A DNA stretch of 64,000 bases from NCBI GenBank assembly GCA_009760855.2, contig WPIO01000015.1:389001-453000 (forward strand). The letters run 5' to 3'. This stretch comes from Cristatella mucedo. Lineage: Eukaryota > Bryozoa > Phylactolaemata > Cristatellidae. The position numbers and the translations under genes are program-made. Shown here piece after piece: positions 34,171 through 44,887 of this stretch. Within the stretch, counting starts at the first letter, position 1. The number at the start of each line of letters is the position of its first letter. The notes beneath the pieces were generated by a model. That model saw only the letters and a list, made by a program, of their open reading frames with translations, searched no databases and was not told the DNA's origin.

Positions 34171-34489
34171 CTGCAACGGAAATACAATTTAACATAAGTG
34201 CTCCAGTAACATGAAATTATCAGATTAATTATTCTCTACCTGCCACAACGTGAACAATTCCTATTTAAATAGCTTGCTCTTTCTGAATATAGCTCATTCT
34301 AAAGTTGAGAAAATAAAAACTAATTCACCGTGTTAAAAATGACATTATAATTACTGCATTTCCTTTGATACATATTGAACATGGTTAGATTGAGATTATG
34401 CTAAGTGAAAGTGCAATGTAGGTTAGTCGTTATTGTTTAGTTATTACTTTTCTAAATGGCATAGACTTTGTTCTTTAGTTTAGGTAAGT

Positions 34490-35480
34490 AAGTCCCTAGC
34501 AACTGAGTTGAAGAGCTCCAATGGTTCAAAGCTGGATTAGGGTACTTGAGAGAAACACAGTACTTCGAGTCTTACAGCTTGATGTGATTGATCTGTCTGC
34601 AGCTGTTTATACTATCGACCACCATGTCAATCTTGAGCGCCTCTCAGCTCGTCTGATCATCAGCGGCACTGTTCGGCAATGTTTGAGGTCCACTCTCAGT
34701 GGGAGACTCCCGAGTATTGATGTGAATTGACAAAGATCATACGAGGAACGTCTGAAGTACAGGGTAACTCAGTCCTCTGCTTGGTCCACTTCTTTTAACA
34801 GTTTATACTCTCCCTCTTTCGGATGCGCTTACCAGGCACAACATTGGCTTCCACTTTCATGCAGATGACACTTAGTTAAACCTTTGATTTGATCCCTCCC
34901 AGCCTTCGAGCAGGTCAAACTCTCTCAACTCCCTTGCTGCATGTATTGATGATAATCATGCATGGATGGCAGTAAACGTTCCTAAATTAAATCATGATAC
35001 AACTAGGGTATCATTAATATGCCAAAACCGGTGTATTTCACAAAGTAGAAAGGTTAACGTTCAAAATCAGCTTCTTTAATAATGTTTTTTTGAATTAGCA
35101 CCAAATCTAGGGGTCCTGTTGCAAAGAGAGTTTGTATTTGACTACGACAACAGCTCCACAGTCATGTCTGCCTGCTTTTAGCTATATACAAATCCGAAAT
35201 TCGTACTCTTTTTAGACAGGAATAGTACGTCTAAACCGGTCTGTAAAATCGTGACATACTGTCTCGACTTCTGTAACTTACTTTTTCCTAATCTACCTAA
35301 CTGTGCAGTCAGGTGCTTACAGCTACTGTAAACCTGTGCCGCTAGGATTGTCCATTGTGCGCATCCCAGTGGCCACATCACACTACTATTCACCGACCTG
35401 CAATGGTTCCCAATCAAGCAACACACTGACTTGATTGTTCTGTTACTGAACATTTATAATCTTGCATACGCTTGAAATAT
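34490..35480 (+). mobile_element. L2 (family A) RT fragment
   Basis: Starts like 4915 (AAAGCTGGATTAGGGTA) and encodes V-I-D-L-S-A-A-V-Y-T-I-D-H-H and a decayed F-H-F-H-A-D-D-T. It continues into the C-terminal region (ATCACACTACTATTCACCGAC). Heavily broken; no tail. Confidence 0.75.
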
Positions 35481-35499
35481 AGGTGTTATGCTCGGAAAC

Positions 35500-36150
35500 A
35501 ATTCTATACTAGACGACTTCGTCAGCACTAAAGTCAAGTCTTCTAAATTTCAGTTACATAATTTCACTAAAATTTCGGGTCGCATAGATAGGAATAATAC
35601 CTCTACATGTATTCCTGCATTTAAGACATCCTATTTCGACTTCTGTGACTTACCGCTGGCTGGTCTCTTGGTCTTCTCAGTAAGGGAATAACATTCAGTG
35701 ATACCGTGTGCATCTAGTCTGATCTGTCGCTAGAATTTTAGTTGCCTCTTCATGACAATCCTAGCCCACCTGCACTGGCTTTCGACTGTGCTGTGAATCA
35801 AGTTTAATTTTCTGCCTTCCCCTAAAAATTTTCGTCATTATTTTGCTTAAATCTTCTTATCAGAGTCACTGCACTGGAAAATAAGGCATCGCATGACCTG
35901 GTAATCTGATTTCAATCATTAAATTATACATCACAACAACCTCAAATCCTCTGGAGATCATGCGTTCGGTTTGTATTCTCTTTAAGACTGTAACTTACTC
36001 CGGATTTCTGAAACTACCCACTCTGACTTTGCGGCTTTTAAAACAGCTAAATATTTGGCTTGCATACCCCTGCATCAAAGGTCCCTCGTTACTCCCACTT
36101 TGCATGCTCGTGCACACTGAATTTGTGTGGGTTCCAAAAGAATATATTTT
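35500..36150 (+). mobile_element. second, older L2 (family A) 3' fragment
   Basis: Restarts at a point that overlaps the previous copy (CATCCTATTTCGACTTCTGTG, CTGGCTGGTC, CTAGCCCACCTGCACTGGCT, CAACCTCAAATCCTCTGGAG). It is therefore a separate insertion and not a continuation. It ends in a worn 3' UTR near GCAACCTCTAAATGTAATGC. Confidence 0.65.
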
Positions 36151-36184
36151 ACATGGTGACTCAGTGATAGCAACCTCTAAATGT

Positions 36185-36400
36185 AATGCAATTGTATGTA
36201 ATGTAATGTATCTCCGTCTGTAACTTCATGAAGTTATAAAGACCATGTGGGTGTTACGCAGGAGAGTTTTGTATAGCACACTCACAGCCTAAGCGGCTTT
36301 CGGAACGCATTCGGTAGCCAACAGACTTCGTCTCACGCAGAAAAAAGAAAGTGGGAAGCATAGCAGAGTCAGGAATACGCTAAGCTCGTTGACAGCGGGC
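36185..36400 (-). mobile_element. L2-like LINE family B tail
   Basis: Reverse family B 3' UTR: ATGTAATGTAATGTATCTCC, GTCTGTAACTTCATGAAG, GTTACGCAGGAGAGTTTTG, CACAGCCTAAGCGGCTTTCG, TAGCCAACAGACTTCGTCTC. Confidence 0.8.
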
Positions 36401-36659
36401 ATGCTAAAAACAATAGTTGGATCATGCTTTCTCTACAACTTATTTCAAGAGCGTTGAATGACCTCAAGTTCTCTGCAGGCGCAATGAAAATGTATTATTG
36501 GTATACCATACTTATAAGAATAAATGTGACTTTTCATAACATATTGAAAGAAAGTTCTCATATCACTGAATGAATACACATGCATTATTAAGAGCTCGTG
36601 CCGGATCGGTGACAACTAAAGTCTTTGCAGCTTCTGTTTATTATAGACTGCCATCCTGT

Positions 36660-36800
36660 TTATCTGATTGTTATTCCAATCATACAGCACAGCCAGCCAT
36701 CTATATTTGCCTGCTGACCGTGTGCACGTCACCTTTAACTAGATTTTGCTTCATTTCAATAAGCATGCTACCACAAATCACTCTCTCATGCTTCATAAAT
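36660..36800 (+). mobile_element. L2 (family A) 3' UTR relic
   Basis: Weak match to the 3' UTR: TTTGCCTGCTGACCGTGTGC, ACGTCACCTTTAACTAG, AAGCATGCTACCACAAATCAC. No tail. Confidence 0.45.
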
Positions 36801-38234
36801 CACAATAGAAACGAACGTAACTTGTTGCTCGATGAGCATTCTGTACCAATGAAAGAGACTTACAGAAACATGAAAATACTACTCCGTGAAATCAAATATG
36901 TTCGACAAGACTTGCAGATATGCTCTGAGTTTAAGGTTAATGCACTTCTGCTTGGAATCCAAAGACTCTGACTTCAGGTAGCTACGCAAAAAATCCAAGT
37001 AGTTTATTTCTGCGATATGATCAAGGGAATGCTCTTCATTTACGACAGAATGACTAGCTGTAGTGAATACTTCGTGAGCCAAGGAGTGGCTAAATCCGAT
37101 AGCCTCGTTCCCACTGAGCTATGGCTACTCAATCTCTTTCAGATAAAACTTGGACTAATGAAAAAAAATTGTGTGACTCTGAACAGGTAAAGAGATTCCT
37201 TAAAGTAGCTGCCAGAACGTTTTCGTCAAATTAGAGTGGCTCCAAAAGGAGCTGGCATTTTTGCGTTCCGCAATTCAGAGAATCGTTCGAAGACACACAT
37301 TTTACATCAAACGTGATTTGATTGGAGCTTTAGACATGGAATTTGTTCAGGTACGTGGTATAGAACTTTCTCAGCAGTCACAACCCTAGTGAGTCGGTCC
37401 AAATTGTGGACAACGTCCATCAAGGCTATGAAGCACTTAGAAGCAAAATAAGTATTACGTTAGAATTTATAATCTCATCTATTCTATTTCCCATAAAATT
37501 TAGGAGCATTCAGCATGAAACATGGTGCGAGGTTACATCATGACTAAAGTAAAATAGATATCAAGCCCGCTGGAATGCTCACAATATGGCAGGTAACTGT
37601 TGGAGCCTGATACACCTCAATCCAGGTGCTGAACATAGGGGAAAATTGGGTAGAAGACAGATTTCAAGCGTTCGATCAAGTGAAGGACGACCTGATTACC
37701 CATCCATCACATGATAGTGCTATTAAATGCATAGAACCGTACGTAATTCAACTAAATGTCATGAAATACGTAAACATTGGTAAAAAAAAACATCTTCCTG
37801 ACGATCTGGGTTCATACGAGTTAGTGACTCCAAAAGAGCATCCCAAAATTTACTTGATTCCCATTGTAAATATGAAACAACCGACCACAATTTTAGGAAG
37901 CTTGTTTCATCTGGTAAAGCATGTTCACATAACTTAGACCAAGTCCACTTATTTCTTGACATTTCCAGTTATACTCCTAAACCACTTAAATAACTTCTGT
38001 ACTGTTTAACCTTTGATAATCACAAGGCCAATTCATGTTACATATGATCCTCACATGTGTCTCCAGTTCATCTGTGATTATCGTAGATTTGCTGTCTTCA
38101 AGGTGCAGTGGATCTATAAAACAATGTGGTAACTAACTACCGCTTCAGTAAATGACATCGGTTTAAATTTTGTTTATTTCCCGATTTAAGCTCGTTATCT
38201 TGCTGCATTTGGTTATTGTTGCTACATCTTATGA
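36801..38234. other. AT-rich; two protein-like minus-strand frames of unknown nature
   Basis: Minus-strand frames at 36879-37082 (contains H-S-L-D-H-I-A-E-I-N-Y-L-D-F-L-R-S-Y-L-K) and 37759-37962 (contains L-K-L-W-S-V-V-S-Y-L-Q-W-E-S-S-K-F-W-D-A) read like helical, Leu/Trp-containing protein. No convincing acceptor sites are seen at their borders and I recognise no family. They may be exons, relics or chance. Confidence 0.25.
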
Positions 38235-38400
38235 TAAGTTAATAATATTAACAATAATTATAACGCACTTTATAAAGTGCCCTCAGAGAACTCAATTTCT
38301 TTCTAGGCCACTTAGATTTGCTGCAAAGGGAAAAGTGATTGATTGGTGAGTGATATCATGCTTGATAAACAACATGAATAACATGGTTTTGCCGAAGATA
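38235..38400 (-). mobile_element. L2 (family A) tail
   Basis: Reverse tail: AATAATATTAACAATAATTA, CTTTATAAAGTGCCCTCAGA, GAACTCAATTTCTTTCTAGG, TTTGCTGCAAAGGG, then TGATATCATGCTTGATAAAC of the 3' UTR. Confidence 0.8.
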
Positions 38401-40340
38401 AAACGTTCGTCAATCCACAGGCAAATCACTCGCTGATAACGTAAGTTTCAGAAGAAGACGAAGGTTCATGCAAGTTCCAAAACTAAAAAGAATCTTATCT
38501 CATATATGGAGATTTTTATAAGAAATGGGTATTTTTCTAGCAGTGATTTCAATGAAGGATGTGTGTATAGTAAAACAATATTATATGCACACGAGTCAGA
38601 AAAAACTATAGAATTTCATCTAGCATGACGGTGCGATAAATATTGAAGTCACAGTTAGGTAACAACTTTATTATACCATTTGAAAGCCTCCGCATGTTAG
38701 GGAGTCATGTAATCCAGGTGGCGACTGCTTGAACTTTGCTTATGATGGCGGCAACCATAATCTTCTGAATCAAATACTTTCAGAAGTGCATCCATTAAGA
38801 GAGGAAAGTCTGGGTTTCGGACAACTTCAATGTAAGTATTAGCTCCCTGTATGATAGGATAATCCTGAAATTTTCAGCAGGAGAGGACCTCATGAGCTGC
38901 ATAGATTACCCACGAGAGTATACCAGCAACGTTCTCTTACAGTGCCAATATTCAAAATGAGATAGCTTATATTGTAAAGCTTTATATTTACTTCGGATTA
39001 AAGGCAGTATTAGTTACAGCCACGTCTAGCCTCAATTTTAATGCCTGTGTGTATTACCGTTTTCATCTACTTGCTAACCAAGCTTTGCAAAACAATATCC
39101 GTCACCAAAATCAAACCAAAATAAAAAAAAAGTATTGTTAGAGAAATTGGGGCACCTTTCTTAAGCTAAAATACCTAATTTAGTTTGACTTGGCAGCCTT
39201 TAGGCATATTAGGTCTGAATTTCTATGGTGATATATGCTTTACAGACGGCTGATAATACTTATCTTTATTATTGGTTTAGTCCTTAACACAAATAAGCCC
39301 ATCGCATTCATTAAGGTATTTGTCATCAGGCAAAAGCATGCATGTTCATTCTAGGAGACCCTCTGCTTAGGGGTCTTCTAGATCTTTGTCGCTTCTGCAT
39401 AAACTAAAAAATAAGTCCTTTGCTATGCTCAACATTCTTACCAGCAGCTTTAGCTTTTGACTCTTCAGTGAGGGCATCTGAAATAAAGCAATAGGATCAT
39501 TTGAAGAACTTGGTGCTTGCATGCAAAGACCATGGCATGCATTCTCTACTTGTTTTATTTCGATAATGCAACAGAGACGGGTGAATAAATCTGTAAAGTG
39601 ACAAGCACTGAGCGAGATTATACAATTTCAATCAGGATTACAGCTAATAGGCCAATCCGTGTCATGTTGGAATTAATGTTTTATTTGCTAACATACACTA
39701 AAGGGGTCAGACTCCGCCTTTTCCATCAAAATTTCGAGTGCGGTGATGGTCAGTTTTCCAGCAGTTGCCTCAGACAGAGCCCGTTTAGTAGTCCAAAGCT
39801 GTGAAATCTCACATTCTGCTCGGTCCTCTACAATAAAATCTTTTTGTGTGATGGTGTCAGTTGTGTTTTTCTTGGCCACACAATTCCACTGGATCTTACT
39901 TTTAAGTAATAAGATATTTACTTCATTTCGCCAACTTTTTTAAGGTATTCACAACTTTTACGTGTAAACCTTCCCTTTAAGCATTGTAAAAATGCTATGA
40001 GAAATGCAAATCAGGGTTGGAATATTCTAGAGTACAATTTCAGCATCAATAACAACTTGCTAGCTGCTTGACGCATCCTATAAAAATGTGTTAAATTTGA
40101 TTAAAACTCCATAACGTAAAGTTTCAGGACAGCGTTATACTTGTAGTGAGCACCTTTAAGCACTGGGATGCAAAAGCTTAAATCTATTTTTTCAAGAGTT
40201 GATGACGGTTAAAGGTAGAGCTAAAACAAGGAAATGAAGAGGCCTGATAATGACACAAAACTGTGTGGTTAAGCACACAAAATAGCGAACCGAGAGCAGG
40301 ACCATCGAATGCATAATTCGTCCACAATCAAGCTGAATTT
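38401..40340. other. AT-rich unassigned sequence with possible minus-strand exons
   Basis: Contains the 36-nt exon-like block listed separately. A 63-codon minus-strand frame at 39688-39879 reads V-E-D-R-A-E-C-E-I-S-Q-L-W-T-T-K-R-A-L-S and ends at a donor-like AGT|GTATGT. Its acceptor is weak. No family recognised. Confidence 0.3.
39442..39477 (-). other. exon-like 36-nt block
   Basis: Minus strand: TTGCTTTATTTCAG acceptor, 36 nt, donor GTAAGAATG. In the phase-1 frame it reads A-L-T-E-E-S-K-A-K-A-A followed by a split G codon. It has the same phase (1-1) and Ala/Lys/Glu bias as the 33-nt blocks inside the direct repeat, but lies in non-homologous flanks. Confidence 0.3.
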
Positions 40341-40344
40341 ATAT

Positions 40345-40425
40345 TTATGTGCTCCCCATAAGCCTCAGGGCTCAAGCCCTGACCTCGGTCAGTAACTAAA
40401 CTCACATTGCCTTCAGTTTTAAAGG
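40345..40425 (-). mobile_element. possible tRNA-derived SINE (family T) relic
   Basis: GTGCTCCCCATAAGCCTCAG, GGCTCAAGCCCTGACCTCGG and TCAGTAACTAAACTC follow the order of the family T SINE at 21799-21937 but with heavy decay. Confidence 0.35.
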
Positions 40426-40439
40426 AAAGCACAGGGAAG

Positions 40440-40800
40440 CTACTTTATTAGACCTACTTCGGAAAGCCAAAATGATTAGAGTGTCTCTGCATGTCTTTTT
40501 CGATCTGTCGGCAGCTTTTGATACGATCAATCACCAAGTCCTTCTTGTGCACCTCTCATCACGCTTGGGCGTCACAGGCACTCAATTGCAATGGTTCCGC
40601 TCCTCTCTTCATGGGAGATTTATCTGGATGGGCAAAGATCGTCATAGGAACAGCTGAAATATGGGTTACCTCAGAGCTCAGTGGTTAGTCCCGTTTGCTT
40701 CACTGCTTATACTCTCCCTCTTGCCGATGTGATTGTCAAGCACAATCTTGGCTTTCACTAAACTAGATGAAATTACACAGTAAATGTGCGCTCAGCATCA
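40440..40800 (+). mobile_element. L2 (family A) RT fragment
   Basis: Encodes F-F-D-L-S-A-A-F-D-T-I-N-H-Q-V-L-L (RT block A) and G-T-Q-L-Q-W-F-R-S-S-L-H-G-R-F. It then continues with shifts to CTCCCTCTTGCCGATGTGAT and CTTGGCTTTCAC. Truncated at both ends. Confidence 0.8.
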
Positions 40801-41044
40801 GTTCTTGTCGCTGTCTCTAAGCCATTTATCACGATGTCATCATTGAACAGGTTCAAATATGCCACTTCCACTTAGTGTACTTGTAACTGTATCTATTAAA
40901 GTCACTCAACCGAGTAGTCAGTTGTAAACCAGATAAACTCTTACGTTATGACTTTAAAACTAAAAAGTAAATCGGAAATCAAGTTGCCCTCAAAATACTC
41001 TTGGTCACCACATCTCAAGTATTTTTTTAATCAGTAAATACTAG

Positions 41045-41212
41045 CTGATGCAACAGCCTCTTTTGCATATCAATGGAGGAGTCTTTACAACTATTACCAC
41101 CGCTTGCAGTGGCAATATAGAATCATCTACTCTAGGATTCGAACCCGTGATCTTCGGGACCGAGGTCGTGAAAAGCCAGCGACTAGCCTGCCATCACGGC
41201 TCCCCTGGAGTC
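41045..41212 (-). mobile_element. tRNA-derived SINE (family S)
   Basis: Reverse orientation: body CAGCCTCTTTTGCATATCAA, TATTACCACCGCTTGCAGTG; box B complement GGATTCGAACC at 41136-41146; head CGGGACCGAGGTCGTGAAAA and GCCATCACGGCTC (box A side). Near full-length. Confidence 0.8.
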
Positions 41213-41239
41213 GAAAGGAACCTTAAAGAGATACCCTAA

Positions 41240-41790
41240 CCGGCTCCACAGTCAACTTTTTATATTCTTAGCTAAGCATATTTTTCAAAATTCAGATTGT
41301 GTGGTCCGTGCATTTATAAATCCAGATACAACATCTATTATTCAGCACCATTCGGTTTTCCTGTGTATGCAATTGCAAGTTGCTGAGAACCCTGTGGTTA
41401 GGCTTGTGTTTTGGAAATGTCACAACTGACAAAGTTACGCAACTTTCATCGATCTAAACTGACTTCCGTTTGATCAGTGAATCAACGTTATGAGTATGCT
41501 GCTGAATTTCCGTTTTGTGATTCAGAATACGTATTACAAATGCGTCCTGATCAGGCTTTGCATCTCAACATTCGCTTTTTAATTCAAGCGGTTCTCACAT
41601 ATTTTTCAGATACTTCAAACTATTTGGATAAGGTGGCATCAGTTTGTATTCTCCCAATGCCATAATCGTATTTTCGAGAGACTTTGTAATATCCCTAGCC
41701 TGATGAGGTTCCAAAAAAAACGCTCAAACCCACTTATTTCTTACAGCATTTTCTCCGTTGGTGTCAATTTTGATGTGAGTGTTTATGTGT
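41240..41790 (+). mobile_element. old L2 (family A) C-terminal relic
   Basis: Weakly follows family A from the GCTCCACAGTCAA word through a decayed C-terminal region (CTGACTTCCGTTTGATCAGTGA) to TTTGTAATATCCCTAGCCTG and CTCAAACCCACTTATTTCTTACAGCAT. Strongly diverged. Confidence 0.5.
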
Positions 41791-42334
41791 GCTGTGACTG
41801 CTAAAGTTATTACTAAGTAGCTGAAACGATTCATTTTCAGTTAAAAGAACTTATACAAAAGTACTTACTTATTTAAGACCAAAAGCAAAGATTCTAATAA
41901 TTATAACTTATTTTTATGTGGCTTAAAAATTCAAAATTAGGGAGCGAGCTGGTCAATCTGCACTTCGTGTGCCTTTAATACCTCTTTTAAACATTTAAAA
42001 CAGGTCATACTAATTGTTAAGCAGATAAGCCATTTTCCTTGCAGATGTTACTGCTAATATACTGCCGGCCCAACCATGTTTCAATTTTAGGTTGGTGCTC
42101 CTGCCTTTCAATCGAAGAGCATTTCCAATCATCCAGGTGTGAATAACAAGTATACATGTTGTATGGAAGTTGAAAGGCTACGAGATACTTCTAGGCAGGT
42201 AGGGATCAAAGCAAGGGTGAATAGCTCAGTCTTCTGCCTATAAAAGTACACCTATTTTGTGTTTGGCGAAAACACAAGCGACCGGGAAGAATAATATTGC
42301 AAGAATTAGTGAGCTTTCAACATGACCCTGGTAC

Positions 42335-42459
42335 CATTTGATTCAAGTATTCACTGGACAAAAGTAGGCATCGATATTCTGAAATCTCCCACTGAATGGA
42401 TATCCAATAATTTGCAATGCACTTGCAATATTGAAATGGTAAATCGGCTGGAATATGTA
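42335..42459 (-). other. candidate 125-nt exon, unknown protein
   Basis: A strong acceptor (TTTGTATTTACTTTTTCGCAG) precedes 125 nt with one frame open throughout (phase 1 start), reading H-I-P-A-D-L-P-F-Q-Y-C-K-C-I-A-N-Y-W-I-S and ending at a modest donor ATG|GTACCAGGG. Rich in Cys, Trp and Tyr. No family recognised. Confidence 0.3.
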
Positions 42460-42741
42460 CTGCGAAAAAGTAAATACAAACAAAGGCTGGTTCATTCAAA
42501 ACTCTCATTTACAAAGACTGGGAAGCTTAAACAGATATTTGCCCTATTTGGCTGAGCAAATTAGAACTGCTAGCTGTCAGTCTCAAATATAAGACCTAGG
42601 TTATGATGTTCGAGCACAATTATCCTTTGCTTGGACACATGAATTGTAGCAGTAAATTTGGATCACTATAATTTAATATGCCACAATGTATGGCTCGGAC
42701 CACATAAAAAACTATCTGCACTGATGGTTGCTGAGCCTTAC

Positions 42742-42782
42742 TTTAAGGTCGGTCAAGTGCACATGTATCATCTCTGTGGCTG
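42742..42782 (-). other. exon-like 41-nt block (pair member 1)
   Basis: Minus strand: TCAATATGTTTAG, then CAGCCACAG..., ending 41 nt later at donor AAA|GTAAGG. The open frame reads A-T-E-M-I-H-V-H-L-T-D-L-K. It shares its acceptor and first bases (GTTTAGC[AG]GCCACAG) and exact length with 42969-43009. Confidence 0.28.
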
Positions 42783-42968
42783 CTAAACATATTGACCCTT
42801 AATAAATGGAAAGATTCTAAATTATGATATAGGCATTATCGTACGCCTTTGAAGGCATCTTCAACAGGCAAACCTATGTATGCATCGGTGGTCCTATTAC
42901 GAGTCTCCAGCTCAGCTTCGTGGTGATAATGTCAGTGTTAGGTATCTGCAAAGACTAGATCCGTTTAC

Positions 42969-43009
42969 CTGAGAGGTGTTTTTAGCAAAGAACTTTCTTC
43001 CTGTGGCCG
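42969..43009 (-). other. exon-like 41-nt block (pair member 2)
   Basis: Minus strand: GAATGCTGTTTAG, then CGGCCACAGG..., ending 41 nt later at donor CAG|GTAAACGG. The same phase is open: A-T-G-R-K-F-F-A-K-N-T-S-Q. The equal length and shared 5' border with 42742-42782 suggest exon duplication. Confidence 0.28.
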
Positions 43010-44321
43010 CTAAACAGCATTCGATGAGCAATTCCAGGGTGATGCATGTGCCTGTGGTCAAGAAGGACATGAGATTATGTGGCGCCTAATGAATCCGAGA
43101 GGTACATTATAACTTTACAGAAGGCTGTATCCAAGTTAAGGTTTTTTATGGCGGTCGATTTACACACGTTGGCGTGCTGATTCTTTAGGATGATTAACTC
43201 TCACTTATTTTTACTCAAATTAATATTTCAAGAGATTAAAGTCATTTTAATCAAACTTTTTAGCCGGTTTTCACGTCTTTAAACTGTAAAGAATTCACTT
43301 AAGTTGAAACTGGGCTGTAAACTTTGACAAGCATCCATAGCGATCGAATCCTCGGTGATCTTTTGCTTAATCATAGCTCTAAATCTATTGCCCTGCATAT
43401 GACATCATCATCTCATACATCTTTATTGATTAATTGAAGCCTGTGGAGCATATTTTGGCATAGACTAGACTAACGCATCCAAGCCAAGAAACTGCCCTGT
43501 CAGACTTATAAAAGGCTTTAAGATGACATGGACTTCCTACACAAATTTCCAACAAACTCAAGCCGATGAAATATACCTAAAATACATAGTGGTTTTATTC
43601 TATCAATTTTTCATTTAGCTTTCCGCTTTAGCCATATTGTGTACCTGTAGCGATATTCTATTGTGATAGCTATATATTCCGACAGCAGTATTTTCATGTT
43701 CTTGCACGGTTATTGTTTAAAGTGATGAGTTATGAGATGAAACTTTAATTCCTTGTCAATGATATTGTATTTCAATTGTATTAAATTTTATTATATAAGT
43801 GTATTTTTATTAACTTCCCTGCCTAAACATCTTCTGTTTTTGCACTACCTCTGAATCATGAGTTTTCAGCGTCATCTATATATCTAAATGAGTGTTTACT
43901 GCCGAGTTTTTAGATTTCAGTTTAGAGGACCGGCCCCTTGCTTCTCATCATTGAAGTATTAGCAAGAGCAATAGTTTTCAAGAGATTTTATATATTACTT
44001 GGCAAGCAATTTGTTAAGGTGTATACATTGTTGTGCATCACTACGTAACACAGAGAATTCTGTAACATACTTTGTTTCCTTTGTGCCCTGCCAATTCAAA
44101 TTTGGATTGTCGTTGGAAGGCTCGATGCTTATGAAGGCACAATTTTTTAACAGTCAACTTTGTTCAAAATCTGCTTCATAATCGATGCAAATTTATCGTA
44201 GGACTCGGCAATTTATTCGCTGTTTATTTCTTTAGCTTGATAATGTACCACTGCCAAATGAGCTTCATATTTCCCATCAACCTCATAAATACTTATATAC
44301 GTCTAATAAACTCAAGCTCAC

Positions 44322-44354
44322 CTCTACCATTGATTGTGTCGTTGAAGAAGCATC
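44322..44354 (-). other. exon-like 33-nt block
   Basis: Minus strand: GGTTCATCTAG, 33 nt, donor GAG|GTGAGCTTG. In phase 0 it reads D-A-S-S-T-T-Q-S-M-V-E; phase 1 is also open. The acceptor tract is short. Confidence 0.22.
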
Positions 44355-44850
44355 CTAGATGAACCCTGGCTATTGCACGTTGCCAGCCAAAGATAAGTAT
44401 CCACAGTCTGGTTCGTTATATACCATCATTTTTTCACTTAGTTATGACTAATGGGATATTTTGAGCAACGTGAGTCAAATGCGGCAGTCATTGCTTTAGT
44501 TTCTAATATTTAACCTCTCGACCGCATTATGCCATTCAGTGTTGTAGGGACTAATCGCCAAGTCCTTCTTGAGCTCAGATAATCTCCCCCTGTTATTTTC
44601 AGCGATTCACTGCAATAAGAGGTTTAGCCAGTATTTTCATCTAGGAGGGCAGGTCAAGACTCACAGCATTTTAATGCATGGAGCCAGACCTTTAAGTAAT
44701 GAACAATTATAGTCCGAAATCATGTTGTTTAATTTACACGAACTCCGAGGTTGCTTTTCGAGTGGAAATAGCACATAATTTTGTCGTTGGTGACGGTAGG
44801 AGGGCTTATGTGTGACTAGAGTGACGCGAACAGGAGGTCCCTGCTCCACA

Positions 44851-44887
44851 GTGGGGGGGGGGAGGGGGCAAATACCCCCCCCCCCCG
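44851..44887. repeat. G9AG5 / C14 mononucleotide hairpin
   Basis: G9-A-G5, a short CAAATA spacer and a C14 run can pair as a hairpin or form a G-quadruplex. A further poly-C run lies at about 45432-45443. Confidence 0.85.

Larger units (their letters stand above)
32340..34485. repeat. long direct repeat, copy 3 (part b only)
   Basis: Aligns with 14345-16320 and 24590-26270; part a is missing. It contains a family A L2 (32668-33145, minus) that the other copies lack. With the L2 removed, the flanks rejoin at GTACTGAGAA / AGAACAACAG, giving a likely GAGAA target-site duplication. Confidence 0.85.
41791..44850. other. AT-rich unassigned sequence with several exon-like blocks
   Basis: No transposon recognised. 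Four exon-like blocks on the minus strand are listed separately. The rest shows nothing identifiable. Confidence 0.35.

Noticed and set aside
37570-37600. Plus-strand copy of the GAAGTGTTCACGATGTGGCAG element seen in the direct repeat
   Set aside because: Only about 20 nt resemble it, the flanks do not align, and the conserved GTAGGG border in the repeat is a weak donor.
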